Shown in pieces: positions 55,523 to 64,000 of a DNA stretch of 64,000 nt. This stretch comes from Marinobacter iranensis. Its GTDB lineage: Bacteria > Pseudomonadota > Gammaproteobacteria > Pseudomonadales > Oleiphilaceae. The translations under genes and the position numbers were made by a program. Positions within the stretch are counted from its first letter, which is position 1. Each line of letters begins with the position of its first letter. Where the stretch lies: assembly GCF_029207565.1 (NCBI RefSeq), contig NZ_JANCMW010000018.1, positions 1 through 64,000 on the forward strand, read 5' to 3'. Under the pieces are notes generated by a model. The model was given only the letters and a program-made list of their open reading frames with translations, searched no databases and had not been told where the DNA came from.

Positions 55523-56971
55523 TTAGCCTTCCTGCAATAACTGTCTGTAGTGGCGGGCTTTTGGCGTCATCTGGTGCTTTTCGAACTCTTCTACCAGCAA
55601 TCGACAGGCTTCCGTTGTTAATAGCTTATCGCCGGTGCTTTTAAGCCTTTCGAAGGCCTTTTCTGCGGCTTTGAGATCATGTTGTTTCAGGCTGATGAAC
55701 AGAACCCGATTGTGGTCTTCGGCGGCGAGAGGCTGATGACTTTCACCTTTACCCAGGTATTCCTGCCATATCTCAATCATTTGTTCAGGCTGGCGGTGGC
55801 TTAGGGACTCGTTCATCAGTTCCCGGGCCCGCTCGCGGTATTGCGGCAGGTCCGGGCGTAACTTCGCCAACTGGTAAAGGTGCTCCAACAGGATAGTGCG
55901 ATCCGGGTAGTGCTCCCTCAGTGCCTCGAACTGGCGCCGGGCCAGGTCGAAGTCCATCCGCCCCAGGCTGGCCATGGCCTGGCTGTAGCCGGTGGTGAAA
56001 CGCTCGTCCTGCTCGTCTTCCTCTGGCTCAAAAAACTCCTCCTTTACCTGGAGCCAGCTCTTACCCAGCAACCAGACCATACCGGCCCCCGCCACCAGGC
56101 CTCCGGCGTGGGCCATGTAGGCGATGCCGGTGGCACCGGCAAACCAGTAGTCGTAGATTTCCTTGCCCAGCCACACCGGCAGGATGGCCAAAGCCGGAGC
56201 CCGGAAATAATTGAAGTAGACACCGACGAAATAGAAGAAACGGATTTTCTGCAGCCCGTAAATGGCCACGTACATACCCATCAGCCCGGAGATGGAGCCG
56301 GACGCACCCACCAGCGGGATGTGGCTACCGGTGGAGAACGCCGTAAACACTACGCCGGAGAGTGCGCCACAAAGCAGGTAGGCCAGCAGAAAGCGGCCAG
56401 GACCAAGGGCCTTCTCAACGGTAAAGCCCAACAGGAACAGGAACACCAGGTTGCCGATGATGTGCCCCCAGCCACCGTGGAGGAACTGGTAGGTAATCAA
56501 TGTGTAAAGGGAGAATTCCGCGGGCACCAGCCCCAACTGGTTCGCACTGAGGCGATCCATCAGCCGGGTCTGGATGTCGCCCCGCTGCTCCATCCAGAGC
56601 CTGCGCTCGGCCGGTGCCCAGAGCCTGTCACGGTTGGCCAGCATGTACTGGTAGAACTCGCGGTCAGACAGTAGGCTGTAGGCCAGCCACAGCTCCTCGC
56701 CTTCCTGCCGCAGTTGCTGGAAATTCTGCAGCTCGTAAACCCGGTCTTCATCCCCTTCAAACTGGATCTGGCGCTGGAGGTAGTCCTCGTACACCGGCGC
56801 TTCCAGAGACTTCAGGTCCGACTCAAGGTACTGCTCAATGGCCTGTTCAATCAGTTGGTTGTCGTCACCCTGGTAAAACAGGAAAACAAGCAGGCAGGAC
56901 ATGATCAGCCCGAGGGTCACCCAGGGCGGGCGTTTCCAGTTAACGGCGTTTTCAGCGGGGATAATCAGCAT
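55523..56971 (-). CDS. rhomboid family intramembrane serine protease with TPR-like tail
   Basis: The 482-residue protein has one N-terminal membrane helix, an extended hydrophilic loop of about 100 residues, then a rhomboid core of six helices. The core shows FLHGGWGHIIGNLVFLFLLG, the catalytic serine in LVGASGSISGLMG, and the catalytic histidine in MAHAGGLVAG. The C-terminal 160 residues look helical and repeat-like (RRQFEALREHYPDRTILLEHL). Rhomboids cut membrane helices of other proteins. The large loop and tail are additions over the minimal GlpG type. Confidence 0.85.
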   Translation of the reverse strand: MLIIPAENAVNWKRPPWVTLGLIMSCLLVFLFYQGDDNQLIEQAIEQYLESDLKSLEAPVYEDYLQRQIQFEGDEDRVYELQNFQQLRQEGEELWLAYSLLSDREFYQYMLANRDRLWAPAERRLWMEQRGDIQTRLMDRLSANQLGLVPAEFSLYTLITYQFLHGGWGHIIGNLVFLFLLGFTVEKALGPGRFLLAYLLCGALSGVVFTAFSTGSHIPLVGASGSISGLMGMYVAIYGLQKIRFFYFVGVYFNYFRAPALAILPVWLGKEIYDYWFAGATGIAYMAHAGGLVAGAGMVWLLGKSWLQVKEEFFEPEEDEQDERFTTGYSQAMASLGRMDFDLARRQFEALREHYPDRTILLEHLYQLAKLRPDLPQYRERARELMNESLSHRQPEQMIEIWQEYLGKGESHQPLAAEDHNRVLFISLKQHDLKAAEKAFERLKSTGDKLLTTEACRLLVEEFEKHQMTPKARHYRQLLQEG

Positions 56972-57304
56972 GGGTGGTCACAATTCATCATAATTTGTCC
57001 CTGGAGATGTGCTTTTTACCACAGCATGGCCAGTTTTTCGCGTTGTAATGAATCCTGAAGCGATTTAGCCGGCCACGGGCAAAACAAACTGTGCGTGGCA
57101 CCACAAACAGGCTACTCTGCGGCTGTCACACGATGGTCACACAAATGACATTCAATCAGGGCAGCCGCTAAGGGGCGAATCGCCAATGCTCGAAACGGGT
57201 ATTGGATGAGGGTTTCGACCAATCGCCAATTGCCGTTGTCCCGGCCACAGCCAATAGTTGCCGGGACAACAAGAAAAACCGGACGTGCAAACAAGGAAAC
57301 TGCC

Positions 57305-57751
57305 ATGACTGTACTCATTCTGGACAACCCGGAGCTACTTGCCAGAGCGGCCATCGAATCCGGCCTTCCGATGCCAGCACTGGTGCCGGACAGCTCCCCC
57401 CGTAAACCACATCGCCTGCGTTTCCATTATGGATTCAACAAGCATCGCCTGGATGATCAGGACCTGGCCATCCTGCGACAGCATGCCGCCTACCTGAGGC
57501 ATAACCCGGGTGTGACGATACGCATCCATGGCCATGCGGATAATTTCGGCGTTGGTGAATACAATGAATTCCTGTCGCGTTTGCGGGCCAGCAGTGCCGC
57601 CAAGCTGCTTATTCGTGAAGGCGTCAGGGAAAGCCAGATCTTGGTAAGCGGGTGGGGCAGCGACCGCCCACTTGCTCGCCCGGAAGACCATGCCGCCAAC
57701 CGCAGGCTAGAGCTGGAATACCTCACCATGGAAATGGCACGGGCGCTGTAA
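57305..57751 (+). CDS. OmpA-like domain protein without signal peptide
   Basis: The 148-residue protein is nearly all one OmpA-like peptidoglycan-binding domain: RFHYGFNKHRLDDQDLAIL, IRIHGHADNFGVGEYNEFLS, RASSAAKLLIREGV, GWGSDRPLARPEDHAANRRLE. The ATG at 57305 follows AAGGAA. No signal peptide, lipobox or membrane helix is seen, even in the longer frame from 57206. Either it leaves the cell another way or the domain works in the cytoplasm. It stands alone, convergent with a MAPEG gene. Confidence 0.75.
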   Translation: MTVLILDNPELLARAAIESGLPMPALVPDSSPRKPHRLRFHYGFNKHRLDDQDLAILRQHAAYLRHNPGVTIRIHGHADNFGVGEYNEFLSRLRASSAAKLLIREGVRESQILVSGWGSDRPLARPEDHAANRRLELEYLTMEMARAL

Positions 57752-57776
57752 AACCGCCCCAAAACAGAGATGAATC

Positions 57777-57794
57777 GGGGGCTATTCAGCCCCC
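57777..57794. terminator. hairpin between convergent genes
   Basis: GGGGGCT pairs perfectly with AGCCCCC around ATTC. It lies 26 bases past the OmpA-domain gene and 11 bases past the MAPEG gene on the other strand. Neither side has a clean T run directly after the stem, so terminator strength is uncertain. Confidence 0.5.
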
Positions 57795-57804
57795 AACAAA
57801 AAAC

Positions 57805-58206
57805 TCAGCCGTAGACCTGGAACACGTTCCAGAGCAGTAACCCCGCAATGGCAAGAATGCCACCCCAGGTCAGCAGGATGCCCGTCATCCGCGCAATGTG
57901 TGGGCCGCCGCGGCCGTTGATCATGCCGAAGGCATGCAACACACGCCCTACCACGAAGGCCATCCCCGTCCAGTACACCAACCCGCTGGCAACGCCGTTC
58001 AATTCGGCAATCGCCAGCATAACCAGCCCCAAGGGCGCGTATTCCACCAGGTTGGCCTGGGCGCGCACAGCGGCCTGGAAGTCCCGGTCGTCGGTCACCC
58101 CCAGGCTCTTCTTGTACTTCAGGCGAAAGCGGGACACCATCCCCGACAACACCAGCAACAACAGCCCCAGAACGGCCGCGAAAACAGCTGAAACAGGTAC
58201 AATCAT
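57805..58206 (-). CDS. MAPEG family membrane protein
   Basis: The 133-residue protein has four membrane helices and the MAPEG signature RAQANLVEYAPLGLVML with following VLHAFGM. Human relatives include microsomal glutathione transferases; bacterial members are mostly uncharacterised. It lies two bases after the GlsB-like gene, so the two are probably co-transcribed. Confidence 0.88.
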   Translation of the reverse strand: MIVPVSAVFAAVLGLLLLVLSGMVSRFRLKYKKSLGVTDDRDFQAAVRAQANLVEYAPLGLVMLAIAELNGVASGLVYWTGMAFVVGRVLHAFGMINGRGGPHIARMTGILLTWGGILAIAGLLLWNVFQVYG

Positions 58207-58208
58207 CG

Positions 58209-58451
58209 TTAAGCCTTCTTGATGGCGCTGACTACCGCCAGCAGGAGCACCGCGCCAACAGTTGCGGTGACCAGTTCACCCACAGCCCCCTGCGCAGCGA
58301 GCCCCAGCAAGCGGAAAACAAAACCGCCGAGAACGGAACCGACAATACCGATACCAATATTGGCCAATACGCCAAAACCGCGGCCCTTCATGATCAGGCC
58401 CGCCAGCCAGCCGGCCACACCACCAATAATCAGGAACAGAATAAGATTCAT
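58209..58451 (-). CDS. GlsB/YeaQ/YmgE family small membrane protein
   Basis: The 80-residue protein has three glycine-rich membrane segments typical of the family: GGVAGWLAGLIMKGRGFG, NIGIGIVGSVLGGFVF, and a C-terminal ATVGAVLLLAVVSAI. The ATG at 58451 is chosen since GGGAG lies nine bases ahead; an ATG at 58460 touches that site. Members are often stress-induced, but their role is unclear. Confidence 0.88.
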   Translation of the reverse strand: MNLILFLIIGGVAGWLAGLIMKGRGFGVLANIGIGIVGSVLGGFVFRLLGLAAQGAVGELVTATVGAVLLLAVVSAIKKA

Positions 58452-58555
58452 TGCATGCATCTCCCTGCAGCGAAACAGTCTCCGAAAGACTGCCCTGTTT
58501 TGCCTGACGCTTCAAGCACTTCCGGTACGGGGGCCAAGAGTTTCCTCGAAAGGGT

Positions 58556-59266
58556 TCAGGAAGGGGGAGCCAGGGAGGCGATGGCCGTTTCCATTCGCTG
58601 ATGACAACGGGCCATCAGTTGTGGAATGTCCTCGGTGGTGAGCCCTGCTGTCTCCACGGGAGGAAGCACGCAAACGGCCACCGGTTCGCGGCACCCGGAC
58701 CAGCCCAGGGTGCGGTCATAATACTGACTGGCACAGACCATGGTGATGGGGGCGCCGGAGGCTACCGCAGCATGAAAGGCGCCTTTCTTGAAGCCCTGCA
58801 GGCCCCGGCCACGGCTGCGGGTGCCTTCCGGGAATACCCAGAGGCTCTTGCGGTCATGGCTGATGGCCTCACTGGTGGCCTGCATCACCGCGATGGCCTT
58901 GTGGGAGCGGCCCCGGTTGAGGATGACGTTGCCACCAAGCCAGAATACCTGGCCAAAAAACGGTACCCAGATCAAAGAGGACTTACCCACCGTCACCGTA
59001 CGGGGTGGAAGCAGGTCGCCCATCACGAACAGGTCGTCATTATGCTGGTGGTTGGCAATAACCACGGTTGGCCGGTCCTGCGGCATGTTTTCAGTCCCTT
59101 CCAATGGGCGCTCCATCCCCAGGAAGAAACGGCCCACCCGGGCAACCGCCCACCCCAGCAACCGGTTATTGTCCGGGTTGAACGGCCTGACAGCGTACAG
59201 AGCCAGCGCAAACAGACAGATCACTGGCACCGACAGCCAGGCCAGCAGTTTTCTCAGCATTCCCAT
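58556..59266 (-). CDS. plsC: 1-acyl-glycerol-3-phosphate acyltransferase, PlsC type
   Basis: The 236-residue membrane-bound enzyme adds the second acyl chain to make phosphatidic acid. Seen: an N-terminal hydrophobic segment, the catalytic NHQHNDDLF (HX4D), LIWVPFFGQVFWLGG, and FPEGTRSRGRGL for glycerol-phosphate binding. The ATG at 59266 is preferred over a TTG at 59311; ATG 59260 is also possible. The marine sortase genes follow on the upstream side with a short gap. Confidence 0.88.
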   Translation of the reverse strand: MGMLRKLLAWLSVPVICLFALALYAVRPFNPDNNRLLGWAVARVGRFFLGMERPLEGTENMPQDRPTVVIANHQHNDDLFVMGDLLPPRTVTVGKSSLIWVPFFGQVFWLGGNVILNRGRSHKAIAVMQATSEAISHDRKSLWVFPEGTRSRGRGLQGFKKGAFHAAVASGAPITMVCASQYYDRTLGWSGCREPVAVCVLPPVETAGLTTEDIPQLMARCHQRMETAIASLAPPS

Positions 59267-59313
59267 CGAATACAACCCTGATGCAATTTTTAGCGCACAA
59301 GTGTACGCCAAAA

Positions 59314-59925
59314 TCAGGTTCCGGCAACAGCCTCCACGGGCAAGGCGCTCCTGGCCTCGTCCGCGGTCACCAGTGACTCGGCTGTAGCCTCTACCACATA
59401 GCGTAGCGGACCATTGTTTTCCAGGCCATCGAAGGGGTAACAGGTCACCAGTAGCAGGGAATCCCGGGGCAACTGCGCGGTGTTGATCTGCTCGTGGCGG
59501 CTATCAACCACCCGAATACGGTCGACCCGGAAGATGCGCCAATCCCCGTCCCGGCTTTGTAACTGAACCCGGCTTCCGGTTTCCAGATGCTGCAGCCCCC
59601 GGAAATGGGTATCCCGGTGGCCGGCGATCACCACTGGCCCTGCCTGGCCACCGTTGCCGATCACCTGCCCGGGCCCGAATGCCAGGCTTTCTCCGTGGGC
59701 CCCCTCCAGCACAATCAGCGACTGGCCGGTTTCCGGCAGTGTCAGGCGCGCGACCGGCCAGGTATCCGCCCAGGGCCAGGGCCGGGTTTGCTGCTGACGG
59801 GCCTGGCTCTCGGCCCAGGCCAGCTCCAGAAGTTCCTGCGCCACCAGCGCCTTGAAAGGGATCCACAGACCCACCGCAAGGACGGTGGCAAAGGTGGTTG
59901 CCAGCAGGAGGATCAATCGGTTCAT
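59314..59925 (-). CDS. class GN sortase
   Basis: The 203-residue transpeptidase has an N-terminal membrane anchor (LILLLATTFATVLAVGLWI), the catalytic histidine in VIAGHRDTHFRG, the cysteine in LLVTCYPFDG, and the arginine in NGPLRYVVEA. This is the gammaproteobacterial class that works on a single dedicated target. Its ATG overlaps the target gene stop by four bases (ATGA), so enzyme and target are translationally coupled. It probably links the target to another surface component after cutting the sorting motif. Confidence 0.93.
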   Translation of the reverse strand: MNRLILLLATTFATVLAVGLWIPFKALVAQELLELAWAESQARQQQTRPWPWADTWPVARLTLPETGQSLIVLEGAHGESLAFGPGQVIGNGGQAGPVVIAGHRDTHFRGLQHLETGSRVQLQSRDGDWRIFRVDRIRVVDSRHEQINTAQLPRDSLLLVTCYPFDGLENNGPLRYVVEATAESLVTADEARSALPVEAVAGT

Positions 59926-62078
59926 GCAAACACCCTCCTCTGCAACAGGGTAATCGCCGCCGAGAACATCAGCCCCACCAGGCCGATGGCGATCAACAGG
60001 GGCGACAGGGTGGCGGTCTGGGGATAACGCAGCATGGTGCCCTGGCTTCCGGCGGGTAGCAGTGTGGGTACGCTGTCGGCGGCCAGGGTTTCCTCTGCCG
60101 GCCGCGATGGGGTTTTGTCCTGCGCCAGGAAGCTGGTGTATTTCGTCATCAACTGGTATTTCAGCCCCAGGCGTGTCACTTCCGCCTGCGCATCCTCATC
60201 AACCTGGCCGGTAAGCCCGCTGTCCATCAGACTGTTGATTTTCTGCTTCGCCCAGTGGCGGTGCAGGCCCTTACCGTTGGCGGCCTGGTCCAGGCGCAGC
60301 GATTGCTGCCACTGGCTGCCATCCGGAAGCAGCCCCGACACCTCCAGTTCACCTTTGCCCGGCAACCCGCGCACCACCTGCACCATGGGTTCGCCCCGGA
60401 ACAGATCACCAATACGGCCAGGGAAAGCTTCGGTGGTGGCCGTCTGCCCGGGCCAGCTAACCGCGATGTCCGTCAACACCGGCGACTGCATCTTGCCGAA
60501 CAGTTCATCCAGCGGCCGCGCCACGTCTGACAGATCACTGATGGCGGTATAGGTTCCACGGCCATAGCGCGCCGCTTCCCGCATGAAGTGCATGTTGGGG
60601 GCGGAGCCAATACCCACCGTGAACAGACGACTGCTGCCCAGCTTGTTGCTGATCCTGCCAAACAAGGCCGCTTCGTTGCCCACGGCCCCATCGGTAATAA
60701 ACACCACCTGTCGGACTCTTGCCGCGGAGGTGTTCTCGCCGTCACCGTGTTTGTCGTCCAGCGCCGCATCCAGAGCCGGCGCCATCTCGGTGCCACCATC
60801 GGCATTCAGCCCCTTCACATAGCGACGGGCCCGGGCAATGTTGTTGGCGCTGGCCGGCACCGATTCCATGAACAGGGCATGGGTCTGGCTGTTGAACTGG
60901 ATAACGTTGAAGCGATCATCCGGGCCCAGGGTATCCAGGCCTCGCAGCAGCGCCTGCCTGGCCTGACGGATGGACTCGCCGGCCATGGAGCCAGAGGTGT
61001 CAATCACGAACACCAGTTCCCTTGCCAGCTGCTGGTCACGGTTCAGACCCGGCACCACCAGGGCCAGCAGGTAGTCCTCGCCCTGCCACTGTTCGTGAAA
61101 CACTGCGGCGGCCGGCTCCATGCCCCGGGCCGGTGCCCAACGCACCACCAGGTCACGATCCATCAGTACGGCATCGGATTCCGGCGCCACTTCAACAGTG
61201 TTTCCGTTCCAGGTGCTGCTAATCCGGTGACTGGGGCTGGATACGCGGCTGACCGGCAGGCCAGCGTTGATTTCCAGGGCAATCGTTGCCCGGTGGCTGT
61301 CAGGCCCCACATCTTCCGGCAGCACCGTGAACGGGCTGATCTGGTCCGCATCCGGCACTTGTGTGGTGGGCGTCGCCCAGCCTCCGGACCATTGTGCCGG
61401 CCCGTTATCCAGTGCCTGGCCAGGCATGTAGCGGGGTGTCAGTGTGGTGGGCAGGCGCAGCTCGAACTCACCGGACTGGTAGCGCACAGCCTGTTGATAG
61501 TTCAGCTCCACGGTAATGGTTTCGCCGGGGGGAATATTCGCCATGCGGGTGGTGAACAGGTTGGGCCGTTGCTGGTCCACGCGGGCTACTTTGCGGCCCT
61601 CCTCTTTAGCCTGGGTATACTGGCGCTTCGCTTCCTGCTTTTCATGGATTTCGCCCACAATCACCCGTTCGCCAGCGGTCATGGTCATGCCGTAGACACT
61701 GGCATTTTCCGGCAGCGGGAACACGAACACACCCTCCCGCCATTGCTGGCTGGTATTGCGGAAGCTCTGGCGCAAGCGGGTGTCGGCAATCAGCCCGCTG
61801 ACGGTCACCTTATAGTCCGTGTTAAGCAGGGTCGCCGAGCCCAGCCGCTGGCCGGCATCATCGACAAAATGGAACTCCCCGGCGCCTTCGTGCCCGGTTT
61901 CAGAGGCCTCGGCATACACCGGGTGGACAAACAGGAACAGCAAAACCGCCAGCCAAAGGGAAATTCCTTCGAGCCAGCGTCGCGCTCGGGGAGACACCCT
62001 CCGCCCCGTCAATCCGGTGTTCCGATGCCGGGCATTCACAATGCCCGTTGAAGAGAGTCCCAGGTTGGTCAGCAGCAT
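59922..62078 (-). CDS. dedicated sortase target protein with VIT and VWA domains
   Basis: The 718-residue surface protein has a signal peptide (about 30-60 after a charged start, ending VYA). A VIT domain follows (about 70-200, with LPENASVYGMTM and GEIHEKQEAKRQYTQAKEEG), then a VWA domain (about 345-520) with the metal site DTSGSMAG. Its C-terminus has YPQTAT, a hydrophobic helix and RR, the usual layout of a sortase sorting signal (LPQTA-like). The ATG at 62078 follows AAGGAAG. It is coupled to the sortase gene and divergent from the regulator pair. Confidence 0.92.
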   Translation of the reverse strand: MLLTNLGLSSTGIVNARHRNTGLTGRRVSPRARRWLEGISLWLAVLLFLFVHPVYAEASETGHEGAGEFHFVDDAGQRLGSATLLNTDYKVTVSGLIADTRLRQSFRNTSQQWREGVFVFPLPENASVYGMTMTAGERVIVGEIHEKQEAKRQYTQAKEEGRKVARVDQQRPNLFTTRMANIPPGETITVELNYQQAVRYQSGEFELRLPTTLTPRYMPGQALDNGPAQWSGGWATPTTQVPDADQISPFTVLPEDVGPDSHRATIALEINAGLPVSRVSSPSHRISSTWNGNTVEVAPESDAVLMDRDLVVRWAPARGMEPAAAVFHEQWQGEDYLLALVVPGLNRDQQLARELVFVIDTSGSMAGESIRQARQALLRGLDTLGPDDRFNVIQFNSQTHALFMESVPASANNIARARRYVKGLNADGGTEMAPALDAALDDKHGDGENTSAARVRQVVFITDGAVGNEAALFGRISNKLGSSRLFTVGIGSAPNMHFMREAARYGRGTYTAISDLSDVARPLDELFGKMQSPVLTDIAVSWPGQTATTEAFPGRIGDLFRGEPMVQVVRGLPGKGELEVSGLLPDGSQWQQSLRLDQAANGKGLHRHWAKQKINSLMDSGLTGQVDEDAQAEVTRLGLKYQLMTKYTSFLAQDKTPSRPAEETLAADSVPTLLPAGSQGTMLRYPQTATLSPLLIAIGLVGLMFSAAITLLQRRVFA

Positions 62079-62228
62079 CGTTTTGCTTCCTTGTCTCAAT
62101 GTGGTTGAAAAAGCACGCCTGGTGGCAACTGGCGACTATTTCAGCCCATGGAAGCGGCGATCCGGTGTCACAATCTGGCGATCCGGCGATGAAAAAATGA
62201 TGAATTGTGGCAAACCTGCGGCTTTACC

Positions 62229-62256
62229 TTGTTCTGGCCGCAGGCCATGGTTAAAT
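62229..62256 (+). promoter_or_regulatory. possible promoter of the sortase-system regulators
   Basis: TTGTTC at 62229-62234 and TTAAAT at 62251-62256 are 16 bases apart, 36 bases ahead of the response regulator ATG. It is a moderate match only. The 213-base gap between the divergent sortase target and regulator genes shows no other clear element. Confidence 0.4.
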
Positions 62257-62291
62257 AGGAGCCCGTATTAACAGGGAAATGGCTGCAGGTT

Positions 62292-62993
62292 ATGAAGCGA
62301 CACATCGTGCTGATTGAAGATGAACCCGCCATCCGGGAGAACTACCGTGATGCCTTCGAGCGCCGGGGCTACCGGGTGTCCGCCTATGGTGACCGCACCA
62401 GTGCCTTCCAGGTATTGCGCACCGCCCTGCCGGACCTGGCCATTATCGACGTGGGCCTGGGTGACGAGCCCGAAGGCGGCTTTACCCTGTGCCAGGACCT
62501 GCGCAGCCTGTCGAAGACCCTGCCGATCATCTTCCTGACCGCCCGCGACAGCGACATCGATTCCGTGCACGGCCTGCGACTGGGGGCCGACGACTATGTC
62601 ACCAAGGACATGAGCATGGACCACCTGCTGGCTCGCGTAACCGCCCTGCTGCGGCGCGCCGATGCCTGGGCCGAAGCCCTGAAACAGCCAGACGAAGTGG
62701 TACACCGGGGCCGGCTGGTGTTGAATGTGGACCGGATGACCGCGGAATGGAACGGCCAGCCCATCGACCTGACGGTGACCGAATTCTGGATGCTGCACTC
62801 CCTGGTTCAGCACCCGGGCCATGTGCGCAGCCGTGACCAGTTGATGGAAGCCGCCAGCACGGTACTGGACGACAATACGGTGACCTCCCATATCAAACGG
62901 ATACGCCGCAAATTCCTGCAGATCGATGAGGGCTTCGACGGCATTCACACCGCCTATGGCATGGGTTACCGCTGGAACGCCCATGAGGCCTGA
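62292..62993 (+). CDS. pdsR: proteobacterial dedicated sortase system response regulator
   Basis: The 233-residue regulator has a receiver domain with the phosphorylated aspartate at 53 (LAIIDVGLGD), paired acidic residues at the start (IEDEP) and the lysine in DDYVTKDMS. A C-terminal OmpR-type winged helix follows (RGRLVLNVDRMTAEWNGQPI, VTSHIKRIRRKF). It lies head to head with the sortase target gene and three bases ahead of a sensor kinase gene, the set expected for this dedicated system. The symbol follows general naming of the system and is given with moderate confidence. Confidence 0.88.
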   Translation: MKRHIVLIEDEPAIRENYRDAFERRGYRVSAYGDRTSAFQVLRTALPDLAIIDVGLGDEPEGGFTLCQDLRSLSKTLPIIFLTARDSDIDSVHGLRLGADDYVTKDMSMDHLLARVTALLRRADAWAEALKQPDEVVHRGRLVLNVDRMTAEWNGQPIDLTVTEFWMLHSLVQHPGHVRSRDQLMEAASTVLDDNTVTSHIKRIRRKFLQIDEGFDGIHTAYGMGYRWNAHEA

Positions 62994-62996
62994 GTT

Positions 62997-64000
62997 TTGA
63001 CCCTTAAACGCCAACTCTTTATCGCCAGCCTGTTGATGCTGCTGATTCCCTGGGCAGGCCTGCAGTTCGTTCTGGAGCTGGACCAGGCCCTACGGGACCA
63101 GGCGGCCCGGCAACTGCAAAGCCAGGCCGGCCGTACAGCCGGGCTGGCAACCGAGCAGCTGGAGGAAAGCCCGGCCGTTGAACCGGGTACTCGCGTGATT
63201 TATGCCGACCTGCTCTCCCGCACGCCCAACCTGGACGGCTACGGTGACGACTGGCCGGGATACGACGAGGAAGAATCCCGCCAGCAGTGGCAAAGCACCG
63301 AAAGAGTCAGCGAAAACAATGGGCCAGAGCTCTCCTGGCAGGCAGCCGTGAACCGCAATCATCTCTACCTTCTGATCCGCGTCAACGGCAGGACCGCGGA
63401 CTTTTTCAACCCGGGCAACCCTGGCCAGCCCCATGACCAGATCGAGCTCTACTTCATTGACGACAGGCAGACAACCCGGCGCCTTATTCGTACCCAGGCG
63501 CCAGGTGCCATAAACGCCGTTGAAACCGGGCGCGAAGGGTCGACAGACTATCGCATCAGCGGCTACTGGCAAGCTGTCAGCAACGGCTACCAGGCCGAAC
63601 TGAGAATTCCCCGCCCTGATCCTTCGTCCCGTTTTGGCTTCCAGGTGACATGGCCTGCAGACGAAACCGATACCACCGGCGACGAACGCGTTGTTGCGGG
63701 CCCCGCCTCGGCAAAGCTCGTTACCCGGCTGCCGCAACTCGAAAACCGGCTTGAGGCAATGATCGCGCCGGGCCAGGGCGCCTGGGTCCTGGAGCCGGAC
63801 GGATGGGTGATTGCGCGCCAGACCCGTGACTCTGAAACCAACGAACCAGCGTTCGACAGCCTGAGCCCGCTCCAGATCCTTGAGCGCATCAGCCTGAATG
63901 GCCTGCGGGCACTGGTGCGTTTCTACCAGCCTGATCCAGTCCCACTGGACGACGAAACCCATCGCATGGAGGCCGGAGGCCTGCCGCCCCAGGGCCTGGT
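62997..64000 (+). CDS. pdsS: sortase-system sensor histidine kinase, cut by window end
   Basis: An open frame of 334 codons begins at a TTG (62997), with GAGG nine bases upstream inside the regulator gene's end, and runs past the window. The product starts with LTLKRQLFIASLLMLLIPWA, a membrane anchor. A large periplasmic region follows: AVNRNHLYLLIRVNGRT, HDQIELYFIDDRQTT and ISGYWQAVSNGYQAELRIP resemble a carbohydrate-binding family 9-like sensor domain. The kinase domains are beyond the window. Assignment as kinase rests on the adjacent regulator and known system order. Confidence 0.8.
   Translation, partial: MTLKRQLFIASLLMLLIPWAGLQFVLELDQALRDQAARQLQSQAGRTAGLATEQLEESPAVEPGTRVIYADLLSRTPNLDGYGDDWPGYDEEESRQQWQSTERVSENNGPELSWQAAVNRNHLYLLIRVNGRTADFFNPGNPGQPHDQIELYFIDDRQTTRRLIRTQAPGAINAVETGREGSTDYRISGYWQAVSNGYQAELRIPRPDPSSRFGFQVTWPADETDTTGDERVVAGPASAKLVTRLPQLENRLEAMIAPGQGAWVLEPDGWVIARQTRDSETNEPAFDSLSPLQILERISLNGLRALVRFYQPDPVPLDDETHRMEAGGLPPQGL

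Noticed and set aside
60588..62051. 487-codon plus-strand open frame
   Set aside because: It is antisense to the sortase target gene, whose VIT and VWA domains and sorting signal are clear.
63090..63962. 290-codon minus-strand open frame
   Set aside because: The plus strand carries the open sensor kinase frame with a membrane anchor, directly after the response regulator gene; this is its shadow.

Overview
The window looks like chromosome of a marine gammaproteobacterium, most probably Marinobacter or a close relative. This rests on protein resemblance and gene content: a class GN (proteobacterial) sortase system, TmcA, DUF2237 and DUF2288 proteins, a ThiI with a rhodanese tail and a LysO-type exporter. 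No rRNA, tRNA or CRISPR array was seen.

Left part, 1 to about 16,600, is accessory DNA, visibly more AT-rich than the rest. It opens with a 5'-truncated SIR2-like gene followed at once by a well-formed integron attC site (878-937). A 12 kb catabolic block follows, nearly all on the minus strand: an outer-membrane channel, a CocE-type hydrolase, a secreted chalcone-isomerase-like protein, a two-component flavin monooxygenase, a TetR regulator, LeuD and LeuC homologues, a hydroxypyruvate-isomerase-like protein, a class III CoA-transferase, a citryl-CoA-lyase-like protein and an intradiol (hydroxyquinol-type) dioxygenase, with a divergent LysR gene. Taken together they suggest breakdown of an aromatic compound by hydroxylation and intradiol cleavage, followed by an aconitase-type hydration, CoA transfer and citryl-CoA-lyase-type carbon-carbon cleavage. 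I do not recognise this combination as a described pathway. The block ends at a degenerate copy of the left attC-plus-flank junction (14634-14716), a broken tyrosine recombinase, and a Fic gene whose 5' region carries two arrays of four 12-bp repeats.

Middle part, 16,680 to about 35,300, is mostly ordinary chromosome: uvrD, a porin with a PstS-like partner, an aldehyde dehydrogenase, a histone-deacetylase-family hydrolase, thiI, ppnN, cytochrome c, a 3-hydroxyisobutyryl-CoA-hydrolase-like enzyme, an ankyrin lipoprotein, tmcA, DUF2237, a second UvrD-like helicase and an OmpA protein with calcium-type repeats. From 35,390 to 42,484 lies a sugar uptake and oxidation operon with a divergent LacI regulator and two matching palindromic operators.

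Right part, 42,488 to the end: RNA and small-molecule metabolism genes, TatD, LysO, acnA, an ABC exporter, membrane proteins of unclear role and a rhomboid protease. The sortase system closes the window (sortase, its VIT/VWA target, response regulator, and a sensor kinase cut by the window end).

The most unusual non-coding signal is a pair of 108-bp elements at 31462-31569 and 44969-45076. Their long inverted-repeat arms differ in sequence but stay self-complementary, and each encloses two small hairpins with GGA in the loop on the plus strand, resembling CsrA/RsmA sites.
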